Assembly (NCBI RefSeq): GCF_021538615.1
Contig: NZ_JAJHIZ010000003.1
Span: 3,844,001-3,908,000, forward strand
Origin: Niabella agricola
GTDB taxonomy: Bacteria > Bacteroidota > Bacteroidia > Chitinophagales > Chitinophagaceae
DNA length: 64,000 nucleotides
Reading direction: 5' to 3'
Below are positions 35,561 to 44,756 of this stretch, piece by piece (the stretch's first letter is position 1; each line of letters opens with the position of its first letter). The translations under genes and the position numbers were made by a program. The notes under the pieces are model-generated. The model was not told the DNA's origin, did no database searches, and worked only from the letters and a program-made list of their open reading frames with translations.

Positions 35561-36430
35561 ATGGAAAACTGGTTTTCACCATCATTAAAATCGGCGCTGC
35601 CCTACTTGGGGATCAGCTTTATCAGCATGTCGGTGATCATGGGGCTGATTGTTTCAAAAATCAGGGGCAGCTTTAAGCCGTTTACAAAACCTACCGTGTA
35701 CTATATTTTACTGTATGCTGCAGGGTTTGCGGTCATCGGTTTGTTATCCTGGTTCCGGTTCCTGGAAAGCAATACCCAGCAATTCCTTTTTTTCCAGTTC
35801 TTTTTTTTATGGCTGGGCATCCTGCATGTGTATACCCTCAATACCCGGTTGAAATGGGTAAATGAAAAAACCCGGTGGGCCGAAGTCTTCCTCACACTGG
35901 CCATTCTGTTTATTGGGGGGCTTTGTTTTATGATGACGTACCGGCTGTTCCGCAAAGATTATATGGACCTGACCATGGCCACTGCTGCCGTGATCTTTTT
36001 TATCCCGCTGATCGTTTACTATACCTATAAACAGGCCGTTGCCATTCCTTTTAAGATCCTTAAACAATGGCATTATCCCGCCCATATAGAAATAGCGGAG
36101 GTGGATGAAAAAAAGCTCCGGAACCTGTTGGTGATCAGTTTCGAATTTCACAAAAAGGGTACTGATAAACATTTTACCAATTTCAGAGCCAAAGCACCTG
36201 TTGATATGGAGTTTGGCGAGCTTTTTTATTATTTTATCAACGACTATAATGAACGGCACCCAAGTGCCAGTATCGCTTATATCAATGATAAAGGGGCACC
36301 CTCCGGCTGGATCTTTTTCAAAAAGCCTAAATGGTACACCTTATTTACAAAGTATATTGATCCGGAGCGAACCATTTTTATCAATAAAATAAAAGAGAAC
36401 GATATTATTATTTGTTCCAGGGTTTCCTGA
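35561..36430 (+). CDS. tssN: T6SS subtype iii membrane protein TssN
   Basis: A 289-residue protein with five predicted transmembrane helices in the first 165 residues and a cytoplasmic domain of about 125 residues (KILKQWHYPAHIEIAEVDEKKLRN ... IIICSRV). TssN is specific to the Bacteroidota T6SS and, with TssO/P/Q/R, replaces the TssJ-L-M membrane complex. Expected to link the inner membrane to the baseplate. It follows tssG by 36 nt. Confidence 0.85.
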   Translation: MENWFSPSLKSALPYLGISFISMSVIMGLIVSKIRGSFKPFTKPTVYYILLYAAGFAVIGLLSWFRFLESNTQQFLFFQFFFLWLGILHVYTLNTRLKWVNEKTRWAEVFLTLAILFIGGLCFMMTYRLFRKDYMDLTMATAAVIFFIPLIVYYTYKQAVAIPFKILKQWHYPAHIEIAEVDEKKLRNLLVISFEFHKKGTDKHFTNFRAKAPVDMEFGELFYYFINDYNERHPSASIAYINDKGAPSGWIFFKKPKWYTLFTKYIDPERTIFINKIKENDIIICSRVS

Positions 36431-36444
36431 TAAAACATGAACAT

Positions 36445-37620
36445 ATGAACCGCATGCAAGAATATAAACCCGTTAACTGGGTAAATGGAATGAAGATCAA
36501 TAAAAATCATTTTATTGCCCAACACAATGCCACCGTATTTCAGCAGGCGATGAGTAATACGGTATTCCTTAATGATCACAACTATGGCCTGTTGCCAATC
36601 AGCGCAGCCGCCGAACCTCCCCGGATATGGGTAAGCGTGGACAATATGCAGCACGTAAATGTGCGCATCCTGTCCTGTACCGCCATTACGAGGGGTGGGT
36701 ACCTGATCCGGTTGAACACCGATTCTGCAGACAGCACCAGTCAGCTCAGCGCCCGGATCCCCGGCCTGAGCGTTCCTTTCAGTGAACTACAGGGCAAGTC
36801 CGATGCTTTTTATGTGATCCTTTCACTGGATCCTTATAACCCGCTGCCTTCAGGCGCCGCCAATCCCGAGGAACAGCCCATCCGGTTGCCGTTTACAGAG
36901 CCGGCCTTTACGGTGTCTCTGTTGCCGGTGGCTGATACTTCTCTCAATACGCTGGGCGCATTTCAGCTGCCCGTGGGGAAAGTGATCATCCGGGATCAAT
37001 CCGTTTCCCTGGAGGAGGATTATCTTCCTCCCTGTACGGCTGTAAACAGCCATGAGAGCCTGATCCAGCATCATGCAGAAACAGAACAATTCTTCGGCCG
37101 GATGGAACTGAATGCACTGCAGATCCTGCAGAAGATCCTTCAAAAGAATCAGCAGAATGAGCTCATTGAACCGGTACGCAAATTGAGTGAACAGGTGTTA
37201 TTTTATATTTCCCAGATTTATGGAGGATACCGGCATGATGCATTATATGGTTCACCCGTACACCTGGTGTCGGCTGTTTCGGGATTGGCGCGTACCATTA
37301 AGAATGCTATCGACATTTATGTAGGATCGGCAAAAGAAGAAATGATCAACTATTTTACGGAGTGGTGTAATGTAAACCAGGGTGCGCTGGAGGATGAGAT
37401 CACCAGTATTACGAATTACCGGTACGATCACCTCAATATCCGCGAGGGTATCGATAAAAATATAAAGTTCTGTGCCCTCATCCTGCAACTGTTTACCAAT
37501 CTTGCCGGACTGGATTATATCGGCAAGAAAAAAGAAACCGGAATTTTTGTAAAAGAAAAACTGATTGTTCCCGAAGAAGAAGTGCAGGCCAGAAAACGTG
37601 GTTTTTTTCTGGCAGACTGA
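36445..37620 (+). CDS. tssK: T6SS baseplate-to-membrane adaptor TssK
   Basis: A 391-residue TssK. I place the start at the ATG at 36445, 14 nt after tssN; the frame runs upstream into tssN but is not conserved there. The opening YKPVNWVNGMKINKNHFIAQ is the family signature. TssK trimers join the TssF/G wedges to the membrane complex. The C-terminal part (ITNYRYDHLNIREGIDKN) carries the region expected to contact the membrane partner, in this subtype probably TssN. Confidence 0.88.
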   Translation: MNRMQEYKPVNWVNGMKINKNHFIAQHNATVFQQAMSNTVFLNDHNYGLLPISAAAEPPRIWVSVDNMQHVNVRILSCTAITRGGYLIRLNTDSADSTSQLSARIPGLSVPFSELQGKSDAFYVILSLDPYNPLPSGAANPEEQPIRLPFTEPAFTVSLLPVADTSLNTLGAFQLPVGKVIIRDQSVSLEEDYLPPCTAVNSHESLIQHHAETEQFFGRMELNALQILQKILQKNQQNELIEPVRKLSEQVLFYISQIYGGYRHDALYGSPVHLVSAVSGLARTIKNAIDIYVGSAKEEMINYFTEWCNVNQGALEDEITSITNYRYDHLNIREGIDKNIKFCALILQLFTNLAGLDYIGKKKETGIFVKEKLIVPEEEVQARKRGFFLAD

Positions 37621-37660
37621 TCCATTTTATCCTTTACCAGCATTTTAAAACAGAAGAAAC

Positions 37661-38173
37661 ATGTCGCAGATCGTTATCAACGCAAAAGAGCGCCAACAGG
37701 CATTCTGGAAGTTCTTATTGTTATTTATACTGGCGGTGGGGTTGGTATTACTGGCCTTTTACTTTGATACGCTGGTGCCTACAAAAGACAACCGGGTCAT
37801 GCGTCAGCAGTTGAATAATTTTAAATTACAGGAGGCTGCCCAGGATCGCTTTGTACAAACCATGGACGAGACCAAAGTGCTGATCGATTCACTCCGCAGA
37901 CCCGGGTCGCAAAAGGCGTATCTGAACTCGCTGATCATGGAAAAGATCCGGACGCTGAACAACCTGCAGTATAAAGACAGTAGTATGTACTCCCGGTTAA
38001 ATACCAATGTGATCGATGTATTTCAACGTTACCTGGAGGCAACTAACAAGATCACGGATATTGGAGATATGCCCACAGAAGTAGAAAAGCTGAAAGCAGA
38101 CAATGCCCAGCTTAGCAGGGATCTTACCGAATGCCGGACCCAGATGAATAATTTATTGACCACGCCTCGTTAA
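37661..38173 (+). CDS. tssO: T6SS subtype iii protein TssO
   Basis: A 170-residue protein with a short cytoplasmic N-terminus, one transmembrane helix (about residues 16-36, WKFLLLFILAVGLVLLAFYF) and a helical, partly coiled-coil periplasmic part ending in heptads (VEKLKADNAQLSRDLTECRTQ). Size and layout fit TssO, part of the trans-envelope complex unique to Bacteroidota T6SS. It ends 19 nt from the convergent C40 peptidase gene. Confidence 0.82.
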   Translation: MSQIVINAKERQQAFWKFLLLFILAVGLVLLAFYFDTLVPTKDNRVMRQQLNNFKLQEAAQDRFVQTMDETKVLIDSLRRPGSQKAYLNSLIMEKIRTLNNLQYKDSSMYSRLNTNVIDVFQRYLEATNKITDIGDMPTEVEKLKADNAQLSRDLTECRTQMNNLLTTPR

Positions 38174-38192
38174 GCGCGGTCTGCTCTTTGAC

Positions 38193-38840
38193 TTAATTTT
38201 TTGCTACCCGCTTTGACTTATTTACGATCAGCCGGCCGGAAGCCACATAGCGTGCGGCCCAGTAGGGTTTGCGAAGGCTTTCAATGGTAACACCACGGGA
38301 TGCAGAGTTTACAAAGCGGCCATTGCCCAGGTACAATCCAACATGGGTGATCGGGTTGCCGGGAATGGTCTTAAAAAAGATGAGATCTCCTTCTGCCAGC
38401 GACTCCCAACGCGCAAAACGCTCTACATTATCCGTAAAGTATTGCTGATAGGAAGTGCGGGGAATATAGATATCGTATACTTCAGCCAACAGGCGTTGCA
38501 TCAGTGCCGAGCAGTCGATACCTCTTTTGCTGGTACCGCCCCACTGATAAGGAGTATTGAGCCATTCATCAATAAACCGGTAAAGCTTGAGGTTGTTGAT
38601 ACTGTCGGCGGGCACCTGTAAATACTGCGCATACTTGGTTTTTAGCAGCGAGTCGGACCGGGACAGGGTTCGTTTATTGGGCATGCTGACGGAAACCGCG
38701 GCGCTTGCGCTGTCTTTATGAGTAGTGTTGTTGATATACAGGGAAGTGCTGTAATCCGGGGTGGCCGGTTTTTTAAAAAGCGTGCAGGCCGGAAGGCTTA
38801 AAGTGATGATCAAGGCGCTGAATATTTTTCCTGGTAACAT
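38193..38840 (-). CDS. NlpC/P60 (C40) peptidoglycan peptidase lipoprotein inside the T6SS locus
   Basis: A 215-residue lipoprotein (signal MLPGKIFSALIITLSLPAC, lipobox LPAC). The C-terminal 130 residues are an NlpC/P60 domain: catalytic Cys near 110 in KRGIDCSALMQ and His near 164 in ITHVGLYLGNGRFV. Such enzymes cut gamma-D-Glu to diamino-acid bonds in peptidoglycan. It is encoded antisense between tssO and tssP and splits the operon. Opening the cell wall for the T6SS trans-envelope complex is one inference; a housekeeping Spr-like enzyme inserted by chance is another. It occupies the spot where the lipoprotein TssQ might be expected, but it is not TssQ-like in domain content. A perfect -7 element abuts the ATG. 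Confidence 0.9.
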   Translation of the reverse strand: MLPGKIFSALIITLSLPACTLFKKPATPDYSTSLYINNTTHKDSASAAVSVSMPNKRTLSRSDSLLKTKYAQYLQVPADSINNLKLYRFIDEWLNTPYQWGGTSKRGIDCSALMQRLLAEVYDIYIPRTSYQQYFTDNVERFARWESLAEGDLIFFKTIPGNPITHVGLYLGNGRFVNSASRGVTIESLRKPYWAARYVASGRLIVNKSKRVAKN

Positions 38841-38844
38841 GTAG

Positions 38845-38852
38845 CAAAATTA
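38845..38852 (-). promoter_or_regulatory. Putative -7 element (TAATTTTG) of the C40 gene
   Basis: Exact TAnnTTTG match on the minus strand with 4 nt between it and the ATG at 38840; implies a leaderless transcript independent of the T6SS genes. Confidence 0.5.
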
Positions 38853-38909
38853 AGTTTTAAACTAAAAACCATTTATAAAAAAACTATTGAAAATCGCAAA
38901 ACCATCTTT

Positions 38910-39983
38910 ATGCAGAAAAAACAATTTATGGTTTTTCGTTTGGATGATAATGTGATCATCACACTCCTGGCGGTATGCATCCTGGCCTCTCTGGCATTTG
39001 TGGTGCGGTTTAAAAATTATAAACCCTGCTCGGATTTTTCGATCAAAACCGTGGGCTCCAGCCTGCGGGTAGGTACCATCGTCCGGTTTGAAACGGATGT
39101 GCGCAATTTTAAACGGCTGCACTGGGATTTTGGCGATAACCAGCAGAGTGTTACCGAAGTGGCATCGGCCATGCATTCCTTTGATGCCCCGGGTAATTAC
39201 ACCATTATGCTGATAGCGGATGGCAAATGCTCGGAATACAAAACCATTACGGTTTATGAGGCCCCCGAAATCATTGATTCCACGCTGGTTGCAAAAGTGG
39301 TGATGCCCGCAACGGCCACGGTGGATGTTCCGGTGCTCTTTACCGATACATCTGCCAGGGCTACCGTTTGGGAGTGGAGGTTTGGCGAAACAGCCAATGT
39401 AGATGGAACCCTGAGAAACCAGTATTATACCTATAAAACACCCGGCTGGAAAACCATTTCTGTAGTAATTAACGGAAATATAAAAACGCCGCTGGTGCGA
39501 AAAATATTTGTAAATCCCAAAGCTGCTGCAGAATTGCCCAGGGCAACGGCCGGTGCGCCCGGGCCGGTCATTCGCCCCCGTGTAAATGACGACCCGCATA
39601 CGGCGCCCCTGCCCGACCAGCTGAATCCGGCACCCCAGCAACAGCAGCAGCAACCCCAGGCGCCGGAGCCAACCGTAACGTACCCGGACGTGGCGGCGGC
39701 CGATTTTAACCAGATGCTCCGGAATTCTGCTGGCGGAAAACGGCCAATTTCCACCTTTAGTAAATATTTTTGTGATGGGAATCTGAACACAACCGTTATT
39801 CTGAACGGAAAAGCAACTACCTTTCAGCAGTTTTTCGAAAAAGTAGCGGCTGTAAAAAAAGGCGATAAACTGTCATTAACAACCACATTGTATAAAAGCA
39901 AGCAGAACAATTGTGTAAACAAAATTGATATAATCGGAAAAGTGAAAACGGGAATGCTGGGGATGTCCTGGAGAGATCTTTAA
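38910..39983 (+). CDS. tssP: T6SS subtype iii protein TssP (PKD-domain membrane protein)
   Basis: A 357-residue protein with one N-terminal transmembrane helix (about residues 14-33, VIITLLAVCILASLAFVVRF) and a large periplasmic part with two PKD-like beta-sandwich domains; the first shows the diagnostic LHWDFGDNQQ ... HSFDAPGNYTIML, the second VWEWRFGETAN ... YYTYKTPGWKTISV. A Pro/Gln-rich linker (about 230-250, a run of seven Gln) leads to a C-terminal globular domain. This fits TssP of the TssNOPQR trans-envelope complex. It lies 21 nt before tssH. Confidence 0.82.
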   Translation: MQKKQFMVFRLDDNVIITLLAVCILASLAFVVRFKNYKPCSDFSIKTVGSSLRVGTIVRFETDVRNFKRLHWDFGDNQQSVTEVASAMHSFDAPGNYTIMLIADGKCSEYKTITVYEAPEIIDSTLVAKVVMPATATVDVPVLFTDTSARATVWEWRFGETANVDGTLRNQYYTYKTPGWKTISVVINGNIKTPLVRKIFVNPKAAAELPRATAGAPGPVIRPRVNDDPHTAPLPDQLNPAPQQQQQQPQAPEPTVTYPDVAAADFNQMLRNSAGGKRPISTFSKYFCDGNLNTTVILNGKATTFQQFFEKVAAVKKGDKLSLTTTLYKSKQNNCVNKIDIIGKVKTGMLGMSWRDL

Positions 39984-40004
39984 CCATCAAATTAACAGAC
40001 CAAA

Positions 40005-42482
40005 ATGCAATTCTCAAAAACGCTCGAAAAAGCAATACATATAGCCAAAGCGATTGCCAAAGAAAACATGCATGGCAGCTACTCGTCCGCACATTTGCTG
40101 AAAGCCTTACTGCATAAGGACGTAGAGCTGGATCCGGTACTGGTACAGGCAGATATGGATGTGTATTACCTGGCAGACTGGGCCGATGTGCGCATTGAGG
40201 CGCTTCCCAGATCCACAGCACTTAAAGATGAGATTCCGGCAGCGGATGATGTTGCTGCTGTGCTGGACGACGCCGATCATATCCGCTTACAAACGGGCGC
40301 TGAAGAAATAGAGCCGGTTCATGTATTAGCTTCTATCAGCACTCCTGGGGTAGCTTTTTCCTTCGACCAGTTAAAAACATTCCCGGCGCAACGGCAGCAG
40401 CTGATTGCTCTGGCGTCTGTATCCGATGAAGGAGCCCGGCTGCTTAACGAGGTAAAAAATGCAACACAGGGCGCGGCCGCAGAGAATACGGGTGCCGGCA
40501 AACAAGCCCTGCAAAAATATGCGATCGACAAAACGCTGATGGCTGCAGAAGGGAAGCTGGATCCCATTATCGGCAGGGAACAGGAAATCCGGATGATGGC
40601 CGAAATCCTGAGCCGGCGTACCAAACCCAATGTATTGCTGATTGGCGAGCCGGGTGTGGGTAAAACCGCATTGGTGGATGGGTTTGCCATTGCCATCCGG
40701 GAAGGACAGGTACCTGCATTCCTGAAGAATGCCCGGGTGTTTGAGCTGAATAACGGAGCCATGGCCGCAGGCGCTTCCTACAAAGGAGAAACGGAGGAGC
40801 GGCTGAAGTCCGTGCTCAATGAAATCAAACAATTTGAAAAAGGCATCCTTTTTATTGATGAAATTCATGTATTGCTCGACAAGAACGGGCCTTTTGCCGG
40901 TGCTGCCAACCTGCTGAAACCCGAGCTCGCCAAGGGCGCCATTACGATCATCGGGGCCACCACTATTGATGAATACCGGAAGCATTTTGAACGGGATGAA
41001 GCTTTCGCGCGCCGGTTTGAAACCCTTACGGTTGAAGAACCCGGTCCGATAGCGGCTTTCCGGATGATGAAAACGGTAATGCCGCTTTACGAATCCCACC
41101 ACAAGATCGCAGCACCGGATGAAACCCTGCATGAATCCATCCGACTGGCAAAACGGTATATCAAGGACCGGCGCCTTCCGGATGCGGCAATCGATCTTGC
41201 GGACCGCTCCATGGCGGCGCTGCGCCTGGTAAAAGATACGGGAGCCAGCCTGCTGGAAAGCCGTAAAACCGAATATGAAGCCCTGAAAAATAATGGCGAA
41301 ACGCCAACGGAAATAACCGAGTATCAATGGCATTACCAGCAGTTAAAAAGCGGGATGAGCCCGGTGATCTGGAGCGCGGTGCCTACATCGGAAGATCCGA
41401 TGCAAATGAAAACCCGGGAAGAAGTAATAAAATACCTGGATGCCGTTTATGAAACCTTGAAACCCCTGGTAGAGCAAGACCGTACAGAGCTGGATAAAAA
41501 TGATGTAATTTCCATTGTTGCGGATAAAACCGGTATCCCGCTGGGTAAGATACAGGCTCAGGAAAAGGAACGGCTGCTAAATATCGAGGAGATCCTGCAG
41601 CAGCGGGTGGTAGGACAGGATCATGCAGTTAAGATCATCAGCGAATCTATTTTAGAATCCCGCTCAGGTCTGGGCAAACCCGGGCAACCCATCGGATGTT
41701 TTTTCTTTTTAGGGCCGACCGGTACCGGAAAAACGGAACTGGCAAAATCGCTGGCCGACTTCCTGTTCCAGGACGAAACCAACATCATCCGCTTCGATAT
41801 GTCGGAGTTTAAAGAGGAACATTCCGCGGCCTTGTTATACGGTGCCCCTCCGGGATACGTAGGTTATGAAGAGGGCGGCCTGCTGGTAAACAAAATCCGG
41901 CAGCAACCCTATTCGGTGGTATTATTTGACGAGATCGAAAAAGCCCACCAATCGGTGTTCGATATCTTCCTGCAACTGATGGATGAAGGAAAGATTCATG
42001 ACAAACTGGGTAAGGAGGGCGACTTCTCCAATTCCCTGGTGATCTTTACCTCCAATATTGGCAGTAAGCACGTGGTGGAGTCATTTAACAATACCCAGGC
42101 CCCGCCGGATCCGGTAAGTTTGCTCAATATTATGAGCAATCATTTCCGCCCGGAATTCCTGGGCCGTCTTACCGAAATTGTACCCTTTGCTCCGATGAAA
42201 GAACAGATGGTAGAACGGATCCTGGACATTCATCTGAAATCATTATACGCCGCACTCGAAAAGCAACAGGTGGGCATTGAAATTACTTCCGAGGCCAAAA
42301 AGAAGCTGGCGCTTATGGGTTTTACGCCCGAATATGGAGCCCGCCCGCTGCATGGTGTTATCCGGTCGCAGATCCGGAGACCGCTGTCGAAGAAAATCAT
42401 TTCAGGGGAGCTGCAACCAGGGGGGAAAGCCCGGTTAAGGCTGGAGCAGGAAGAGCTGGTTTGGGAAAATGTGCCGGAATGA
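40005..42482 (+). CDS. tssH: T6SS sheath-recycling AAA+ ATPase TssH (ClpV-like)
   Basis: An 825-residue ClpB/ClpV-type unfoldase. It has a Clp N domain (about 1-150), AAA-1 with Walker A GEPGVGKT near 213 and Walker B LFIDEIH near 282, a short middle region (about 410-470), AAA-2 with Walker A GPTGTGKT near 570 and Walker B VVLFDEIE near 638, and the C-terminal D2-small domain. All nucleotide-binding motifs are intact. The compact middle domain and its place between tssP and tssB favour ClpV over the chaperone ClpB. It disassembles contracted TssB/C sheath for reuse. Confidence 0.93.
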   Translation: MQFSKTLEKAIHIAKAIAKENMHGSYSSAHLLKALLHKDVELDPVLVQADMDVYYLADWADVRIEALPRSTALKDEIPAADDVAAVLDDADHIRLQTGAEEIEPVHVLASISTPGVAFSFDQLKTFPAQRQQLIALASVSDEGARLLNEVKNATQGAAAENTGAGKQALQKYAIDKTLMAAEGKLDPIIGREQEIRMMAEILSRRTKPNVLLIGEPGVGKTALVDGFAIAIREGQVPAFLKNARVFELNNGAMAAGASYKGETEERLKSVLNEIKQFEKGILFIDEIHVLLDKNGPFAGAANLLKPELAKGAITIIGATTIDEYRKHFERDEAFARRFETLTVEEPGPIAAFRMMKTVMPLYESHHKIAAPDETLHESIRLAKRYIKDRRLPDAAIDLADRSMAALRLVKDTGASLLESRKTEYEALKNNGETPTEITEYQWHYQQLKSGMSPVIWSAVPTSEDPMQMKTREEVIKYLDAVYETLKPLVEQDRTELDKNDVISIVADKTGIPLGKIQAQEKERLLNIEEILQQRVVGQDHAVKIISESILESRSGLGKPGQPIGCFFFLGPTGTGKTELAKSLADFLFQDETNIIRFDMSEFKEEHSAALLYGAPPGYVGYEEGGLLVNKIRQQPYSVVLFDEIEKAHQSVFDIFLQLMDEGKIHDKLGKEGDFSNSLVIFTSNIGSKHVVESFNNTQAPPDPVSLLNIMSNHFRPEFLGRLTEIVPFAPMKEQMVERILDIHLKSLYAALEKQQVGIEITSEAKKKLALMGFTPEYGARPLHGVIRSQIRRPLSKKIISGELQPGGKARLRLEQEELVWENVPE

Positions 42483-42509
42483 ATGCCGGAGGTCGTTGAA
42501 TCCTTAAAT

Positions 42510-42529
42510 GCGATATCCAGAGATATCGC
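42510..42529 (+). terminator. Hairpin after tssH
   Basis: GCGATATC (42510-42517) and GATATCGC (42522-42529) form a perfect 8-bp stem with a CAGA loop, 27 nt after the tssH stop, followed by TATTTC. A probable partial terminator between the tssE-H and tssB-D halves. Confidence 0.5.
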
Positions 42530-42604
42530 TATTTCAGGGTATATTTAATAATTATTTATTATAGGATTGTATATATTTTTTAGATTTGTTTTGAAATTTA
42601 TTTT

Positions 42605-42612
42605 TATTTTTG
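42605..42612 (+). promoter_or_regulatory. Putative promoter of tssB-C-hcp (-7 element TATTTTTG)
   Basis: Exact TAnnTTTG match in a strongly AT-rich 120-nt stretch, with TTTG boxes 12-20 nt upstream (42585-42588, 42590-42593), slightly closer than the usual -33 spacing. It implies a leader of about 110 nt before tssB at 42733. Confidence 0.55.
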
Positions 42613-42732
42613 GAAGAAGCTGACCTTGAAAAATAGAAATACGTCGAATGGGGTCTCAAAACCGACTTAAGATATTTTGAAAGGTGCTTGACGGAAAAGA
42701 ATCAATTTTTTAGACCTGTAAAATTAATAGCT

Positions 42733-43185
42733 ATGCCTTTAGAACCTTATGGTATTGGTGGTACGGAAGTAAAAACAGATGCGTTTGAAGCTTTTGCAGA
42801 TATTCCCCAGAACCGTGTTTTATTAGCTGAAAAGCTGACCGATCTTCCGCCCGTTAAACCTGAAATTGTACAGGGGCTTACCAATATTGATGCGGTCTTT
42901 AATCATTTTGCACCAACAGTTTCAATGGACTTTGAGACCGAAGAAGGCGCTACTAAAAAGGAGGACCTGCATTTTAAAGGGCTGAGCGATTTTGGAGCCA
43001 GTGGTGTTACCAGCCAGAGCGCTTATTTAAGCGAACTGGATATGAAACGTCAGCAATACCAGAAAATTGTAAAGCAGTTAAAAACAAATAAATTGTTGAA
43101 ACAGGCGTTGGCCGACCGGGATACCAAACAAAACCTGCTGGCAGCATTGCAGGTCTTGATCCAGGAACTGGATGGCTCTAAATAA
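42733..43185 (+). CDS. tssB: T6SS sheath small subunit TssB (VipA)
   Basis: A 150-residue sheath protein. From the ATG at 42733 it opens MPLEPYGIGGTEVKTDAF, then NRVLLAEKL, the conserved THFAPTVSMDFE-like NHFAPTVSMDFETEEG and a C-terminal helix (QNLLAALQVLIQELDGSK). A TTG at 42688 would add 15 residues and cannot be excluded. TssB pairs with TssC to build the contractile sheath. It is 31 nt before tssC. Confidence 0.88.
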   Translation: MPLEPYGIGGTEVKTDAFEAFADIPQNRVLLAEKLTDLPPVKPEIVQGLTNIDAVFNHFAPTVSMDFETEEGATKKEDLHFKGLSDFGASGVTSQSAYLSELDMKRQQYQKIVKQLKTNKLLKQALADRDTKQNLLAALQVLIQELDGSK

Positions 43186-43216
43186 AGATTTTCTTGACTT
43201 ATTTTTTGAATAATAT

Positions 43217-44611
43217 ATGGCAACTGCTCAAAATAACCTGACCCCGGAAGAACAAGGCGTACAGAAAGAATATAAACAACCGGAGGCCCGGGAGCTCGGA
43301 TCGCTTGATTCATACCTGCAGGCTCTGGCTCGGCTGGGAGGATTTGACCTGCTGGAATCTGCGATCGATAACGTGCAAAACCTGAATCCCGAACGCAAAG
43401 CGCGGAAAAAGATCTTCCTTGAAGAATCCTCGAAAAAAGCGGATCGTGCAGAACTGAAAAAAACACTGGAATGGTGGGTCGACGTATTGGGCAAGACAGA
43501 CGACCTCAGCGAGATGGTGAACGACTGTGAGCAAAAGGCGGCATCTGCTGAAAATACATTAAAAGCAAATCTCCGTAAGGCCTTGGACCGTACCCAGGAC
43601 CTGGAACGTTCGTACCGCTCCGTGGCTTTGTTTTATAAAAATACCGAAAGCCAGAAAGTAAAGAATGTATCCATTATGAACGCGGAGCTGGATCAGTTGA
43701 AAGATCTGGATAATACCCGTTTTATCGATTATGTTCAGGCTGAGTTGGTAAACAACTACGACCGGCTGGATCTTCGGAATAACTATGGCATCCTGGTATT
43801 GCCGGGTTACCTGGGATCAAACAAAGTGGTGGAAAAATGGGCCAAGATCGCGCATGAAAATAAAGTGATGCTGGTAACGGATTTTGAGAACCTCGATACG
43901 CCAGATGATGTGATGGAATTGTTTGAAGCCGCCAACCTTACTGGTGGCGATCCCTACCGCTCAAATGTGATCATGGCCTGTAACTGGCTGGTTGGCCGGG
44001 GCAAGGTGGATGTCGTGGGAGAAGAGGATCACCTGTATGTACCTCCATCCAGTTCCCTGGCAGGAAAGATCTATTACACATTAATGTCGCAGGTAACAGC
44101 CGGTAAGAAATACGGAAGTATGAACGAAGTGGACGGTGTAAAATTTGATCTGAAAAAGAGCGAGATCGCTTCACTGGAAAAACTGGGTCTGGTTCCCATG
44201 GCCAAAGAATATGGAAAAGTAATGGCTTTTTCTGCCAAAACACTTTTCAACGGTGACAATATCGGTTTGCAAACGTATTCCGTGGTTCGGGTCTTTGATT
44301 ATGTGGCAAAGGTTATGATGGACTTCCTGAACAGGCGGGCATTCGAAAACTTCAATGCCAATACCCGTAAGGAGCTCAATTCCCAAATTGTAAAATTCCT
44401 GGATGGAATTACAGGTCCCAGCAAGCTCATTGAGAACTTTACCATTAAACGATTTGAACAGGACCCGGTTCAAAAAGACCGGATCCATTTAGATATACAC
44501 TTAAAACCCTATTTTCCGGCTAAGACGTTCCTTATAAAGCTGGAGGGCCAGAAGGGAGATGACCCGGATGGTGTAGAATGGATGTCGAAATACGAACAGG
44601 AGGGAAAGTAA
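43217..44611 (+). CDS. tssC: T6SS sheath large subunit TssC (VipB)
   Basis: A 464-residue sheath protein. Features of the family are visible: FIDYVQAELVNNYDRLDLRNNYGILVLPGYLG, the AANLTGGDPYRSN segment, FNGDNIGLQTYSVVRVFDYVAKVMMDFLNRRAFE, and the C-terminal handshake region (IKLEGQKGDDPDGVEW). It does not show the long N-terminal extension of proteobacterial TssC, being 464 rather than about 490-500 residues. Confidence 0.92.
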   Translation: MATAQNNLTPEEQGVQKEYKQPEARELGSLDSYLQALARLGGFDLLESAIDNVQNLNPERKARKKIFLEESSKKADRAELKKTLEWWVDVLGKTDDLSEMVNDCEQKAASAENTLKANLRKALDRTQDLERSYRSVALFYKNTESQKVKNVSIMNAELDQLKDLDNTRFIDYVQAELVNNYDRLDLRNNYGILVLPGYLGSNKVVEKWAKIAHENKVMLVTDFENLDTPDDVMELFEAANLTGGDPYRSNVIMACNWLVGRGKVDVVGEEDHLYVPPSSSLAGKIYYTLMSQVTAGKKYGSMNEVDGVKFDLKKSEIASLEKLGLVPMAKEYGKVMAFSAKTLFNGDNIGLQTYSVVRVFDYVAKVMMDFLNRRAFENFNANTRKELNSQIVKFLDGITGPSKLIENFTIKRFEQDPVQKDRIHLDIHLKPYFPAKTFLIKLEGQKGDDPDGVEWMSKYEQEGK

Positions 44612-44649
44612 ATCTGCGATTTTGAGGCGCTAACATAAGGAACAGTACC

Positions 44650-44692
44650 GGCATGCAACCAGCAATGCAGCGGCGGCGCGTTATTGTATGCC
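44650..44692 (+). terminator. Hairpin in the tssC-hcp1 spacer
   Basis: GGCATGCAA (44650-44658) pairs with TTGTATGCC (44684-44692), 9 bp with one wobble, followed by a run of eight T at 44701-44708. It could be a partial terminator after tssC or a leader structure that sets hcp1 expression. Confidence 0.5.
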
Positions 44693-44756
44693 CTGAGCAC
44701 GTTTTTTTTATTTATAGTTTTTATACTTTTTATTTTTTAACCTAAAATGTACAGTT

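Noticed and set aside
38862..39653. A 263-codon minus-strand frame opposite tssP that could look like a partner of the C40 gene
   Set aside because: Antisense to the PKD domains of tssP, with His/Gly/Arg-rich content typical of shadow frames.
39625..39690. Short tandem CAG/CAA-rich repeat in tssP considered as a contingency (phase-variation) tract
   Set aside because: It encodes a mixed Gln/Pro linker in frame, and the codons vary, so slippage is not favoured.
40371..41333. A 320-codon minus-strand frame opposite tssH
   Set aside because: Antisense to the intact AAA-1 region of tssH; composition is that of a reversed coding strand.
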